64,000 nt of DNA, taken from positions 52,982,932-53,046,931 of the forward strand of contig CM048844.1 in assembly GCA_026545765.1 (NCBI GenBank). Direction: 5' to 3'. The stretch's first letter is position 1. Every line of letters begins with the position of its first letter. Both the position numbers and the translations under genes were made by a program. Below the pieces are notes generated by a model, which ran no database searches, was not told the DNA's origin, and saw only the letters and a list, made by a program, of their open reading frames with translations. Below are positions 34,827-48,149 of this stretch, one piece after another. This DNA comes from Plantago major. Its lineage: Eukaryota > Streptophyta > Magnoliopsida > Lamiales > Plantaginaceae.

Positions 34827-34836
34827 TGTGGGGATT
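34827..34836 (+). other. Polypurine tract of the copia element
   Basis: ATGTGGGGAT directly abuts the TGTTAG start of the 3' LTR, as in many plant copia elements. Confidence 0.75.
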
Positions 34837-35824
34837 GTTAGAATTTTAGCACTAATGAGGCTAGTCCATGACTTTATACCTCAACCAAAGGGGCCCCACA
34901 CGTTTGAAATGAAGTTTCATTAAACGTGTATAATCTACTATGGTAGTAGATGACACTTGAGAAAGAATTACTAAAATTCATTGAAAGGTGAAAGAGTTAT
35001 TGAAGCTCAAAGTGTTGGTTGATGATCAATATGGAATGCCAAGAGTTAGAATGGAAGAGTCCCATACCATAAAAATTGAAGAAGAAAGAGCTAGTTATTA
35101 GTCAAAGGATTGTGTTATGGGATTGGGCCCTTAGGGCACCCATGATTTTGGAAGGGGGAGGAGCTAGATGCTCCTACACTCGTGCCCACCTGGCTCCGCC
35201 AGGAGCCGGGCCCGGGTCGTGGCACGTGGGCTCGAGGGTCCGTGGGTTCGCGGGTCGCGGTCTTGAGTTGATTATTATCTTTTCACGTAAACATATCAGG
35301 TTCGTTGCTTCCAATAAGATAATTCCAAGTTCGAAACTGCATAATCGGTCGAGTCCGGTTATCCGAGCGAATTGTGTCCGTCGGTTTGAATTTGCTTAAT
35401 CGGTCCACCATTCGCCAAAGGATGTAACTGAAACGAAAATTCCAACAGAAGTGTCTGTTCGGATTTTTGTTTCTGCAGGGACCTTTCTGTGAAAGGATAC
35501 ATCTATTCAGACTGCAACTCTTCAATATTATAAATAGCCCCCCCTAGAATCGATTTCGTAACACAAAGAATCCATTCTTCTTCCTTCTCTTAAACTATTC
35601 TCTCTAAAGCCGTAAAACCTTTATCAGACGTCACAGAGTCAAAGTTCGAAAAGAACTCGATTCACATATCGTTTCTATCTTGGGAGACTATTTGCCAAGT
35701 AAACTGTCAAAGACCAGAGAAGGGCAATAGCCTTAAGGAATAAGGCCCAAATTTGCTCAAATAGCCTAATCCTATTCCTTACCTACTCCATTTCTGTCCT
35801 CATACACTACCGCCACTCACAACA
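34837..35824 (+). repeat. 3' LTR of the copia element
   Basis: 988 bp, the same ends as the 5' LTR. It contains TATAAATAGCCCC near 35530. The high similarity to the 5' copy indicates a fairly recent insertion; the indels may be partly artefactual. Confidence 0.9.
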
Positions 35825-35829
35825 ATTCC

Positions 35830-37289
35830 ATCAATCCATTCTCAAGTATTTTGTTGATAAAAGGGTAAGGACTCTACATGGTCATTGGTAATGGCCAAAT
35901 ACTGTGTAAGCATATTAGAAATCTCTAAACATGTGTACAACATTTTACTCAATAATCGGGCACATCAAACAAATATCATCAGCAACAATATGCATATGGT
36001 GCAAATTAGCAAGTGAAGTCAGGGAATCAATCATATTATAAGGTTTATACAACATAATGCAAGGAATCAATCGTAATGTAAGGAAACAATATTCTCAAAG
36101 TACACCATGCATGCTAGATTTAAGGGCATATCTCGATGTCTATACAACCCAGCTCAGCAAATATAAGGATTATTTAATCAAATGTAATAAGTAAAGGGAG
36201 CGACAAAACAAAGCATGAAATAAGACACTACACCTTAGTTGAAACCGAATTCTATTTCACTTCATGAAGGCATAACCCGGTGGTACTAATCTTCAACTCA
36301 ACTTGCATTCACGATGCTTCTTCCTGAATACTCATTCATAGCCGAAAAAAATGATTTTCTATGATTCACTTTTCTTTTGTCTTGGAATAGAAATATTACA
36401 TCATTTCAAAGGATAAATTTAAAACTTCCACGGCTAATATTTCAGCACCTGGTAGGTAGCCTTTATAAACTTTGCTGCTTACACTATCCCAACTAAAATT
36501 TCTATGATAAGGGAAAGTAATAAATAAGAACTCAAAATATATGCTATATATGAGTTATGAAAAAAAGAGATTAGTGTGCTAAAGATTACTGCCCAAAAAT
36601 TAAATTATTTGTTGTCATGACTCATGAGGAGTTCCACGTAGTGAAAGAGTTGGCATGTTCTGCAAAATTTCTCTGAAATACATATGCTAGTGAGATCAAA
36701 TTTTATTGAATTAGTGCCCAATTTGAGAAAAAACATAGTTGAATCTTACAAAAATACTGCCTAGTTTAAGCAAGCAACATTGAGTTCACTTTCATTTCAT
36801 TTATATTACTTAAAATGGAACAACATATGTACGCTAAACAATGAATCCGTATGAAATGATCGAATAAAAGTGGACAGAGAAATGAATCCGAGAAGAGGAA
36901 CCGAATGACATATATGGAGAGCATGAGAGATTACCTGACCTCATATGAGACAATATGCGAACTGTCCAGAAATAATCAAATAGAAAAATAATTGAAAATA
37001 TAAAACAAAAAATCATAACTATGACCGTAACTGATACCGAGCAAAAGGATAATTCCATACTCACCAATCTGGTGAGGTTTGTTGTGAACTGCGGGAACTC
37101 GAATCGATTAACACTTGTAGGCGTTGTTTTAACACCATCAATCTAATTTGACCAGGATCATTAATCCATGTTTCAGACATATATGTGCATCGAAATTTAT
37201 GCCATTTGCTGCAAATCTTTATGATGGAAGAGTTGAAATTTGAATTAGTAGGGAAAGAAATTGTAACGCTTGTTTATGAATCTTGAGTA
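35830..37289. other. AT-rich interval without recognised genes
   Basis: Host sequence to the right of the copia insertion. Frames are short and no domain is recognisable on either strand. Confidence 0.45.
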
Positions 37290-37521
37290 AGTTTCCTGAG
37301 AGACGGTCTCTAGATAATTTACCTAGAGACAGATCTATACTGTTAATAAAATCATCGATGTTATTAATCAAAACACCTATATTCTCAACATTGGATTTTT
37401 TCATATTACAACATTTATTTCATTAACAACATAGACGCTTGATTTATAATAATGCTTTTATCGATAATATGGTCTGCCCTCAGATAATTTATCTAGAAAG
37501 TCGTCTCTTATGAGACTTTGT
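37290..37521. mobile_element. Small inverted-repeat element (MITE)
   Basis: The left end AGTTTCCTGAGAGACGGTCTC...TAGATAATTTACCTAG is mirrored by the reverse complement of the right end (CAGATAATTTATCTAGAAAG...CGTCTCTTATGAGACTTT). Arms are about 35-40 bp, the whole about 230 bp, non-coding. The superfamily is not clear. Confidence 0.6.
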
Positions 37522-37892
37522 GCTATATAAATGCCAATTTGAAGCATTTAATTTTAAATGTATTTGGTGGGATTTACAAATATCTTAATTGAATTATATT
37601 CATGTATAGACTTTCCTTATAGAATACAACAATTAATTTTGAGTGAATACTTTATATATGTAATGGTCTATTTCTTTGCTATGATTTTAGGTATACTGCT
37701 TTGAAAGATTTTCGAGGTTTTAAAATTTACCAATAATAGATTGTGATAAATGCTTAATTTGATGAATGAAATCCTAAACCCAATATTACCTTATATATAA
37801 TTGTCTTGATTTATTTAATACAAAAAATTTCTAGAAATTCTCACATTCATTCTTGCTTCAAGTGCTATAGCTAAATTTTAGAATAAAAACCT
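37522..37892. other. AT-rich interval, nothing recognised
   Basis: Very AT-rich host sequence up to the truncated LTR of element E1. Confidence 0.4.
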
Positions 37893-39046
37893 AGCTCCCA
37901 AGCTAAGTACTTCCTGTGCTCAAAGAACCTTCGAGTTATTCCTTAGTTTCTCAAGCTAAGTACTTCCGTCTCCACGCCAGATATGGTGTCGGGTTTTAGG
38001 TTTGTTTGTCGTGAGCTTCTTTAATAACTTGTGGCTTATTCGATAGTTCGTGAATCAAGTATACTTAATACACTTTGCAATGTATGGTATCTTGTTCTCA
38101 TCGACCCAAGTCTATGGTAAGTGTTCAAGAGAATGAAACTTAGATATGAAATCTTAGTTCAACTCTTTCACGTATAACAATGCTCAAGGATCGTGACACT
38201 TAGAACTTTTGTGCTACTTAGAATCAAGAGCTTTGGTCACAAATAAAGCTTCAAGGTAAGTAGTTTGCTCGAGAGCGCTTATGTGAGTATTCTTGAAGTT
38301 CAAGGTGTTCTAAGGTGTGTACTCAAGCCCTAAGTGTTGATATTTATAGATGAATTTGAGTCGCTTGAATAGTATCCGCTAGCTTAAATCATATTCAAAC
38401 TATTGATATCCGATTATAGTATCAGAAAGGTTTGTCTTCTTCTTCGGTTACCGCTTTTGTTCGTACATTTCGTCTGCATTTAATGCACCAGACTATATTT
38501 TGTCCTCAGAGTGCCAACTAACTATGCATGGTATCGTAGATCTTTATACAATTAGAGTTTTCAAACTTTGCATGTTCTTTTCCGTAGATCATCATAGCTC
38601 AGATACCACTTGTTTAAGAAACTTGTTATAATATGTTTCTTTCTCGTAAGCATATTTTATGTCCAAGGTATCGAGTGTAGATATCTGTAAGCACTTTCCT
38701 CGCCTTCGTAAACCTTTATGCTCGGACATCTTTTGCAGACTCAGGTGTTTCAAACACTTGCTTTTCAAGATATCCGACATAGGTATTTGAAAACCTCGTT
38801 TTCAAAGAATCTTGTGCGCCTTCAAATCTTCAAATTCGCTGAACTTTTCCTCCGGATACCTACTTCGTCTTCTTCAAAAATAAAATTACATTTCGAGACC
38901 TAACATCCTATGTGATTTGCTAGACTATCATACTTAGTGAGTTTCCTCTTTTATAGTGTTCAAGTGAACTAAGAGTACTATTCACCTTTCTGAGCTAAGA
39001 TAAGTCATTAGGTTGCTGATCAAAATCTAAACAGATATTCCTAGCA
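37893..39046 (-). repeat. 3' LTR of E1 (terminally truncated)
   Basis: Matches the LTRs at 48150-49541 and 51098-52722 from the AAGCTAAGTACTTCC repeat block to the CCTAGCA end. The outer ~350 bp, including the TGTTGGTC tip seen in the others, are missing. Confidence 0.8.
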
Positions 39047-39061
39047 AATTTCCCCCATTTT
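39047..39061 (-). other. Polypurine tract of E1
   Basis: On the minus strand AAAATGGGGGAAATT immediately precedes the 3' LTR; equivalent tracts follow the other two related LTRs. Confidence 0.75.
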
Positions 39062-39099
39062 GATCAGTCAACGATGACTATCTGACCTATTACAACTGA

Positions 39100-42000
39100 T
39101 GAGGAAACAATCCACCACTTAATCATTTCTTATGATCTTTTAATTCATATAATTATGCGTAGTAAACATCAACCAAATCACAAGGTGTGATCTTTATTCG
39201 ACAAGTTATCTTTTATATAAGAATGATATCCGAGAGTAAGTTCATCGATATGATACGTAGAAAGCTTAGATAACTTTTTCAAGATTTAATGATAAGATCA
39301 ATCAAAAAATCACGTAAAACTACTTAGTCAAATAGAACAACAGGAGTTACCAAGCTCCAAGTGAACATTCTAAATGAAAAGTCTTCAAGTATTCAAAAAT
39401 TCTTCAAGTCTTCAAAACAGTTCCATGGATCAGTCTGCAAATTTCCTATCACCAAACCTTTTTATGTCATTAGAGTAGTATAGAGAAGAGTTCGATAATC
39501 ATCTCGTGTCTCGCAAATCCACGACTTCCTTGTAGGTTTTGGTGGGATTTCTCGACAAAATGTCAACCTACGATACTTTCCCCATTTCCGTGCATGCTCG
39601 ATTCGATATCCGATACTTGAAGTATTCATAAATGATCTTCGATATCCGATGTCACCCTCAGATTGATCTTCGCCATGTAGAAGGACTCATAGGTTCCACA
39701 AAGAAGTCTTGCTCTGTGTCTGCTCCAAGAAGGTCAGAATTCGTGCACATCATCCGCTTTCCATAAGGACATTCATCGAGAGGTCCTTCTTCACGGCTTC
39801 AGTCTTGATTACTTCAAAATCCAACCATGCTTTGATGTGGTCAGTGTTAATCAAGATCGCTTATCTTTTCTCCATGCCATGAAATGCTTATGGATTGGTT
39901 ATGGAAACCTTGAATTTACCAAGAAGTGCTTGAGTTCCGTAATCCAAGAGCTATTCTTCCGATTAATGCACCGTAGACAGAGGAATTGTTGTCATTCTTC
40001 ACATACTCAATTTCGCTTCTTCCGCCCGAGTGGAAGTAGACTTTTTCTTTGTTCACTCTCACTGCTCCTTCTTTATCTAGAATTCTCCTTTGGGGATTGC
40101 TTGAAGAACCACCGGATCGACTTGGTATTTCCAGAGGTGTTTTAGCCGCTAAAGGATTTGCAAATGGGCCCGCTAGCTATCAATTTTCCTTTTTCGTGAA
40201 GAGGAGAGCTTCATCTTCATCGCTTTCATCATCATCAAGATTAATTCTTGTGAGACTTTTTGCACTTCTTCATTGCCCGATTTGATTTGACCTTCTTCTT
40301 CTTCTTCTTCGTAAGATTCATCAATCCTCTCACTTGTCTTCTCCTCGAGCCTTCGTACTTTCGAGGTCTTTTTGCCACGGCCCTTGTTACCATTGTAGTT
40401 TATTTAGTTGGCTGCTGGGAAGTAGCTACTAATTGCAAAGCAGCTTGATTTGGTGAGGTTCATTTATTTTTAGTGGTGTCTGGGAAGTTTTCTTTTTTCC
40501 TCTTACTTTCTCGAAGGCACTAACTCTAGATTTCTTCTTTCCTTTCCTTGATCGATCCAAATTCTTCCCCTTAGTCATTGTCGATCGATTAAGTACTACA
40601 AAAGAATCAGAGGGACTCAAAGTTCTTTTGCAAGTAGTTGTAAAGTGACCAACTTCTAAAGTTCAGCCTGAGCTCGATTTTGTTTGATAAGTCCATTTTC
40701 CTTATCGCGAGCTCCGCCAATGGGCCTAGTATGGCATCTCGCTTCCAAAGAAAGGTAACTTGCCTCATGAAAAGCTTTTTTCAGCTAATGAAACATCATC
40801 GTCCTTACCATTCCTGCATCCTTCCGAGCAATGATCATAATCGGGTTGTTCTCGAGTGATGAGCTCAAAGAATTTTTGCATATCCGAGGGGACTGAGGCA
40901 ATTACTTCTTTGTTTTGTGAAGACATCTCCCTTTAAGATGAGCCAAAACTTGATATCTATTCATATATTCATGGAGTGGACATTCGCGCTTGTTGAAAAC
41001 TTCAGAGCAATTAGCTTCCTTTTCAGATGAGAAACCGCAGTGTTCATTATGTGTTCGCCAACGCCTTGTCTTCTTCATCATCCGAGTCCTCATCCCAAAG
41101 GATCTTCATCCTCTCGACATTTTCAAGATTCTCCACCCAACAACCATCTCGTAGATGGGCTTCTTTCCTTTCTGAGAGGAGGATGGTATGTCTTTTGCTG
41201 ATGATGCAGCCTTAGCATCATGCTTTTCTTTAGATACTTCTTCAGTATCTAGCTCCTTAGCAATAGCATTTACAACATCTTGGAGCTCTTTAACCTCAGA
41301 GTAAGCTAATGTCTCTTGTAAGTATTGATCTGGTAGTTGATTGCTTATCTCGGATTTAACTAGCTCTTCTTCAAGTTGAAGATGGAGCTGCTCTTCTTCC
41401 AACAGCTTGTTCGAGTTGAGCCTGCTCGAGTATTTAATATCTTCCGAGTTGTTTCTCAGAGTGCTCAACTACTTGTTCAAGAGTGTCTTTTTGTTGTGGA
41501 AGATGGATGGGTAGATTTCGAGGTGATGGAGGAGGGATTGTCGGATGTCCTCTCGCAGTGCTTTTCAAAGAAATGAGCAATGTTTCCTTGTGGAATTCCT
41601 CCTGTCCCTGGTACAGGGGCATCATCATCATCCTTTTTATCATCCTTATCATTGTGATGGTCAGAAGGAAAATCTTCGTAGTCATTTTCGTCAGTTTCCT
41701 TCTCTTCTTCATCTTCAGAGACCAGATTGATCACTGCTGGAATAGTGATCATTTGCCCATTTACTTCTTCTTGTTCAGAAGGAATAAATTGTAGTGTTCA
41801 AGGTGACCGCTTGAATGCCATCTACAATATGGTCTGACCATCTGCCTGTTTGAAGGCTTGCACCAATTTGTGTACCACTTCCTTGGAAAAATCCTTACGC
41901 ATTAAGGTCGCAACTTTGTATTGTTCAGTAGGGAACATTGCGTGGATGTAATTTTCCAGATCAAGAGCTCGTGCTCGTCTTGTTGGTTGATCTGTGATTC

Positions 42001-44819
42001 TCAGTATTTCAGAGAGATCAGAGAACCTTAACCTTTGCCATTTCTTGAAGCATTGAATATGCTTTGGCAACGTATGAGTCTTGAAGAAGGGAAGAAGGTT
42101 TTCATAGTCATCATTCACTCTTCTTCGCACTACTTTGAACCCGAAGAGAGAGTTTTGAATTAGTTTCAAAACTTGTGTAGATATCTCAGTTTTTAGAGTA
42201 GTCAAGTATCTGTTACTCGTGCAATGTTAAAGTTCGTAGGTCGACTCGAGGTTCTAGGTGCCTCGATATCCGGATATGAGGAGGAGACTCAAGTCCGATC
42301 CTCAAAGATCCTCTCTTCTTTTTGAACTCAAATTAGAAACATAAAGCTTAGGAAATTTTATCAAGAAAAGTTCTATTTTCGTAATCGACATCCGAGAGGT
42401 CAATTACCTCCACTATTGGAGGCTCAGATATTTGTTGCTCGTAGACTTGTGCGCCTCGGAAATTTTTCTTGGATGAAGGTTTTGATGCCTCATCAATTTC
42501 CATTTGTTGTGGGATTGAGCGGCAATTCCCAAAGAACTTCTACTTCTTTTGAACATGTTTAAGTAGAAAGTGTTAATTTGAGAAAATGATCGAGACTTGT
42601 CATTTGAAGAATATAGATATCTGAATGAAATACCTTCTCCGCAGAAGGTTCAGACATTGTTCCTCGAGACCTTGAAAGTCTCTAGATTCTTCTCTCAAGA
42701 GATAGACTTTTCACTCTTCATTTTTCTTCTCGCTGGAGCCTATTAGAAACAAACACTTAATAGTATTAGTCAAGTGTATAAAGCACACATCCGAGATGTT
42801 ATATCTTAAGGAACTGCTTTCACCGTGAGACAGCCCTGCTCCTTAAGTGGTGAGGCTATGGAAGCCTCCTTCTCGATTCTCGAGGCAAGCTTTTGCCTTC
42901 CTCTTGTTCTTTTGTTTGTAATTCAGCCTGAATAAAGAATTTTTATTAGTTTAACAAGACAGAAACACAAAGGAATTCACAAGTGCAAACCATTCTACCA
43001 CCGAGCAATGTCAGTCGAGTGGTCTCGAACTGTGACCTTCCATGAGTTGGTCTCGTTGTTCCAAAGGTTGCTTCTTTGTTGGAAGTTTGAGGTACTTCAA
43101 CCTTTTCCGAGTAGCTAACTCAGCTTGCCTCCCCGGTTGATCATTCCGAGTAGTGTCTCGCTTGATCCTCTCTCGAGTTGGGAACCCGCCATTTGCAGGA
43201 TTTTCTTCAAAGATGTTGCATTGCGGCATGTCGAAATGGAGTTCATTTACCATTTCATCAACCACTTGTGGCTGTTGTGGTTGTTGTTGTGGTTGTCCGG
43301 AAGCGTAAGTTTGAGCAAATGAGAGTTCTTCCAGATTTTTAAGTGTGGTGTCGACATCATTGCTCACCAACACTAGGTCACCACTCATCGTGGCTTCTTG
43401 AAGTTGTTTATATGTGACTTTCCCCGATGGTGTGTTGGCACCAACAACCTTTGCTATAGGTGCTTGTTCAAGAATCAGGAGTCGTTGCTTTCTCAAAGAA
43501 CCTCGACCTTTTGTTCTTCCCTTCGCTTTGGTTACTTTTCAAAGAACCTTGAGGGATGGGATCTTCTCCTCGTCCGATTCACATCGAACTGAACAGAGTT
43601 ATCAATAATCCTCGCCGCTTCGCAGAAGAGTTAGAAGTTTTCAAAGATTTACGAGTTCATCGCCAAGGCTTTCACAATAGTCTCGACATTTCAAAGCACT
43701 TTCTCTTGCCGAGTCTACTTGTTCAAGAGTCGATGCCTCTTTGCAAAGATTGATGAGTTCATCTTCATTGATGAGTTCATCCGCAATGACGCCAGTATCC
43801 GGGAATCGATAACCTCAATGGTGTGCCTTCCGATTTGCCAGACTTCTTCCGTGAAATTCGGGCTTCGTCGCAACTTTTCCCTCGATACCTCTTCGCCTTT
43901 CGCTTCGAACCTTTCCGAGATCCAAGAACCTTTTTCATCAAGTTTGTATACTCATATTTGTAGAGTAGGTTACCGCTGGCAATATCCGCCGCCTCTCAAA
44001 TTTCAATGCCAAGACATTCCAAGAAGTAGCAAATTTTCACCATAGCTTATCGGCTTTTGGCTCAAGAAGGTCCTTAACGATTTTAGGCTCAAAGCCTCAG
44101 TATCTTCTTCACAAATTTCATGAAGGCGCATCTTCCCCAATTAAAAGGGTTTTCCAAATTTGTCTTGTCAGCTCAACAAGAACATCATCATCCAAATGTT
44201 TTCGCTTATCTAGTCAAGACCTCCTTGTAGACCATCAAAGCCTCCGTGAAGAATACATGCCAACACATCCCAAAGGACCAAAAGATGTCCGTCCTTATGT
44301 CGCCAGTTTAAAGTTGATGGGTGTCGGTTTGTCAAGATCACACACATTATCGCATGCTTGCTTCACACCTTCAAGGAGATCTTCATCCTCGTGTCAATCT
44401 CAAAATCCTTTCAAGATTTTGAAGTTCAAACAAATTACAGAAGTCGCTTCCCAACAAGATTTCTTGTTTTGACTTTGGTCTTGATAGACACTATCTCACC
44501 AGATCTTGAAATAATTGTGGAGTTATTGTAAAACTCCGTAACATCCAAGGAAGAAACTCCACTAGGAAGAGCGTATAGAAAACCCTTGATTTTTGCCTTT
44601 TCAAGCATATCAAGTACTAACTTCCCGTCATTGGTTTTCTATCATGGCTACCAGTATTCCTCAATCATGGCACCACCCCAAATCATCCCGTGATTTGAAG
44701 TCCAATGATCGGTCGAATTCTCCGATCAACCGATTGTTAGTATTAACTAGCACCGGTGCTTGCTTTTCAGCATTTAGTAGTTGCTCAGATTTCGAGTAGA
44801 AGCACGCTTGGGAGCCATC
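39100..44819 (-). pseudogene. E1 3' module: large cargo or env-position gene, product not recognised
   Basis: The reading starts at an ATG at 44819 (MAPKRASTRNLSNY), conserved in E3 at 58520. Coding-like pieces run down to about 39200 in several frames. They include a Gln-rich segment around QPQQQPQQPQVVDEMVNEL (about 43250), KVVRRRVNDDYENLLPFF and ARALDLENYIHAMFPTEQYK (42205-41822), a very acidic stretch (41752-41560), and a Glu-rich coiled-coil-like part (41468-41106). Intervals at 42928-43001, 42740-42823 and 42327-42407 look like introns of 74-84 nt. I do not recognise the product. Its position fits the env-like ORF of some Sireviruses, but the length (over 5 kb) and the introns are unusual. 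The frame is broken by many short indels that may partly be consensus errors. Confidence 0.6.
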
Positions 44820-44983
44820 TCTTTAAATAGTGAGGTTTTTGAAAACGAAAGAGATTTGGGTGAGAGATTAGTGATTCTTTGTAAAACTAACAGGATTTGC
44901 AAAGGTTGAAGAAGAGTTTTGCTATTCTTGTAAGTTTGTATATGTCGGATTAGGCGAAAGTAATTTCTTTTGCCAAAATCCCA

Positions 44984-44991
44984 TATATATA
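44984..44991 (-). promoter_or_regulatory. TATA-like box upstream of the E1 3' module
   Basis: TATATATA on the minus strand lies about 165 nt upstream of the ATG at 44819, with a leader rich in C/A and T in between. The same arrangement exists in E3, suggesting an internal promoter separate from the LTR. Confidence 0.5.
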
Positions 44992-45599
44992 GCAATGTAA
45001 TTCCACAAACATATACATACAAATTAATTTTGTGTAAGTATCTCAGAATTGCAAAGCGTGAGTAAAAGCTTGTTACCTTAAATGCATAGTGGGTCCCGGA
45101 ATTTTAATACCCACTATTTACCGAGAGTTAATCTTCGCCAGAAGATCAATCGCCAATTCATCAAGGGTCACCATTGCTTTTTCAAAGAATGATCACAATC
45201 AACAAATGTAATTGTGCCCATTTAATGAATTTTGGCTATTAGCTTTCAATCACGCTTCGTATGACCAAGAACACTGCTTGCATCCGAATTTATCTCACAC
45301 TTAGTATATGTCCAAGTTTTACACAAAGATAGCAATAATGCAAATTTCAAGAGAGTAGTCGATCGCAGACAACAGATTATTCTCTTTGTGTTCCCTCATC
45401 GAAAGTGATCCAGATATCCGAGTACCGCCTCGCCCTAAATCTTTGAACAATTTTTACCCTTTAGACTTTAGTTCGAATACCCGCTCCATTCCTCTTCTCT
45501 CGATAATTGCTCCAGATTCCTCTTCTCCGGATACCCGCTCCATTCCTCTTCTCTGCTCTTTGATATCTTCTTCCGATATCTCTTTTCCGAACTTTTTCA

Positions 45600-48149
45600 G
45601 CTTCTTTCGTAGCTCCATTAGTCCAAGATCGTGTCTTAAGGCTAAGAATATACTTTCTTGTAGGTCTTAGTGAAGATATCCGCTAAGTTGGTCTTCAGCC
45701 AATCTTGAGTATCTCTATATCGCCTTTTTCAACATGGTCTCCGGCGAAGTGGTGTCTAACATCAATGTGCTTTGTTCTTGCTTGAAACTTAGGATTCTGA
45801 GTTATGACAATGGCACTTGTGTTGTCACATAAAATGGGAGTTTTCTCTTCATTGAGTCCATAGTCTTTGAGTTGTTGTTGTATCAATAATATATGCGAAG
45901 CACAACATCCAAAGAAGAATATATTCACTTGTGGTAGATGTGGCAATTGAATTTTGTTTCTTCAACCATGATATTAATCTAGCACCAAGAAATCGACAAG
46001 TTCCGAGGTGCTTTTTCTATCAAGCAATGATCCAAAGATAGTTTATATCCTAATAGCCAACCAAACTCAATCCACTCTCTTTTGGATACCACAATACAAC
46101 TTCTACAAGACTTTTACATACCTTAATATTTTCATAGCAATGTTGTAGTGTGACCGCATCGATTTGTCTGAAATCTAGCACACACTCCAACTGCATATTG
46201 AATATCAGGTCTACTTGCAGTGAGGTATAGTAGAGACCCAATCAATTTTCTATACTTGTATTCTTCAACACTCTTGTTAGATTCAGTATATGTCATTTTG
46301 GTTCCAATGCTCATTGGTGTCTTAGCATTCTTTTCAGAAGGCTTTAGATTGAACTTATCGAGCATATCCTTTGCATACTTTGTTTGACTAATGAATATTC
46401 CATCATCGAGTTGCTTAACTTGCAGTTTCTAGGAAGTAATTCAATTCTCCCATCATGCTCATCTCAAATTTACATTTCATGAGTTCAAGAAAATCTTCAC
46501 AAAGTTGCTTGTCTTTAGATCCAAATATAATGTCATCAACATATACTTGAACTAAAAGTAGTTTCCCATCATGGTTCAATGTGAAGAGTGTTTTATCAAC
46601 ATCTCCTTTCTTGAAACCACTTTCCAGTAGGTATTTGGCCAATGTATCATACCATGCTCGAGCTTGTTTCACCCCATGTAGCTTCTTTCAAGCTTATAGA
46701 CCATCCTACTTTCTCGAGGAAACTTCAAAACCTGTGGTTGCTCAACATAGACTTCCTCAGCTTCACCATTTAGAAATGCACTTCGACATCCATCCGATAA
46801 ATCAGAAGTCATTATGAGTCAAAGGCTAGAAAGAGTCTTATTGCATCCAATCTTGCAACCGTGCATAAGATTCATCAAAATCTAGTCCTTCACCGGTAAA
46901 TTTCGCAACCAACCTAGCTTTGTTTCGGGTTATTTCACCGACTCATTCATTTTGTTTCGAAACCCACTTCGTTCCTATTACGTATATTCCACAAGAATGG
47001 AACCAGCTTCAGATTTTGTTTCTCTCAAATTGATCCAACTCTTCTTGCATTGCGTAGATCCAAATTTTGATCTTTTAATGCTTCTTCTATAGTCTTTCGT
47101 TCAATTTTGAGATGAAACATCCATAGAGACAACTTGCATTTTCAAATTGCTCTTCTAGTTCTAACTCCTCGTCTATGGGACCAATCACATCTTTTGAAGG
47201 ATGATTTCTTATCCATTTCATAATGGGTTTTGAACTAGTAGGATCAATATCAATTTGATTTCAATGTGAATCAATATGATCTTGATGAGATACTTCAGCA
47301 GATCCGATATCCGACACATGGGTAATGTCATGGATATCGACACTTTTCGTTGTTAGAGATATCTAGATCTTGCATTTCAGCAATCTCATTCTCGATACCT
47401 TTTCATGATGAAGGTTCTCGCAATTTCCATTTCGAATTCTCATAGGAAATTCTTCATCATGTCTTAGAGTCATCCGTTGTTACTAAGCATAGGTCGCTTT
47501 TCATCGCCGACTCATCCTCTATTTGAATGATAGAATGTTTCCTTCGAGGATCCTTTTTAGAATCTTTAATCATTAGTTCTTGAACCTATCGAGAGATCAT
47601 CATTTAAGAGTACTTTCTTGTTTCCTTCATAGAATACTACATGAATAGATTCTTCGATCTTTTGCGTTCTTTTGTTGTAGATTCTGTAGGCTTTGCTATT
47701 CAGAGAATAACCAAGAAATACTCCTTCATCTGCCTTTGGTTGAAATGTTCTCAAGTATTCTTTTCCATTGTTAAGAACAAAACATCTGCAACCAAACACT
47801 CTTAGATGTTTGATACTAGGGGGGCTACCAATGAAAAGCTCGTACGGAGTTTTGTCATGGTGTTTGTTAATCAGACATCTATTTTGAGTGTAGCATGCTG
47901 TGTTTACAGCTTCAACCCAATAGATTTCACTTATTTCAGTGTCAACAAGCCTTGTTCTTGCTGCTTCTTTCAGGGTCCTATTCTTTCTTTCAGCAACACC
48001 ATTTTGTTGTGGTGTCCGTACAGAAGATAGTTGATGTTGTATACCTTTGCAAGTACAAAACTCTTTGATGTAATCGGTTTACAAACTCAAGATAATGGTC
48101 TGCTCGACATGTATACCTTGTCATTTTTCATGACTTCGAGCTTATTCAG
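45600..48149 (-). pseudogene. E1 pol remnant: integrase C-terminal half, RT, RNase H
   Basis: Integrase is visible as RTPQQNGVAERKNRTLKEAA-like sequence (about 47930-48010) and VFGCRCFVLNNGKEYLR, DEGVFLGYSLNSKAYRIYNK (47799-47566). The RT core (46672-46415) has ARAWYDTLAKYLLESGF, LFTLNHDGKLLLVQVYVDD and IIFGSKDKQL, with intact catalytic Asp pair. The connection part (46365-46132) has KNAKTPMSIGTKM, RKLIGSLLYLTASRPDIQ. RNase H (45946-45695) has ILCDNTSAIVITQNP and ARTKHIDVRHHF. The protein is split by frame changes between these blocks. Confidence 0.88.

Larger units (their letters stand above)
29130..35829 (+). mobile_element. Ty1/copia LTR retrotransposon, complete structure, TSD ATTCC
   Basis: LTRs start TGTTAGAATTTTAG and end CACAACA. 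The duplication ATTCC is at 29130-29134 and 35825-35829. Internal order on the plus strand is gag, protease, integrase, reverse transcriptase, RNase H, the copia order. A primer-binding-like GGTATCAAG (30159-30167) resembles the initiator-Met tRNA complement with a disturbed CAG, and ATGTGGGGAT (34827-34836) immediately before the right LTR is the polypurine tract. All frames are broken by short indels. The polyprotein resembles the Tnt1/PCI type. Confidence 0.92.
37893..48149 (-). mobile_element. Element E1: Sirevirus-like copia, interrupted in integrase
   Basis: On the minus strand the order from high to low coordinate is integrase, RT with YVDDIIFG, RNase H, a long 3' module, a polypurine tract and a 3' LTR. 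YVDDIIFG, a long region between pol and the 3' LTR, and a PPT of the AAA...GGGGGAAATT type are features of the Sirevirus (SIRE/Maximus) lineage. At 48149/48150 the integrase coding sequence stops abruptly against the TGTTGGTC end of another LTR. The collinear element E3 continues without a break at the matching point (about 61863). The outer LTR end at about 37893 is truncated. Gag and the 5' LTR are not in the window. Confidence 0.85.

Noticed and set aside
41477-41752. Strongly acidic 91-codon frame as an independent small gene.
   Set aside because: It is one piece of the E1 3' module and has a related, frame-broken counterpart at the matching place in E3.
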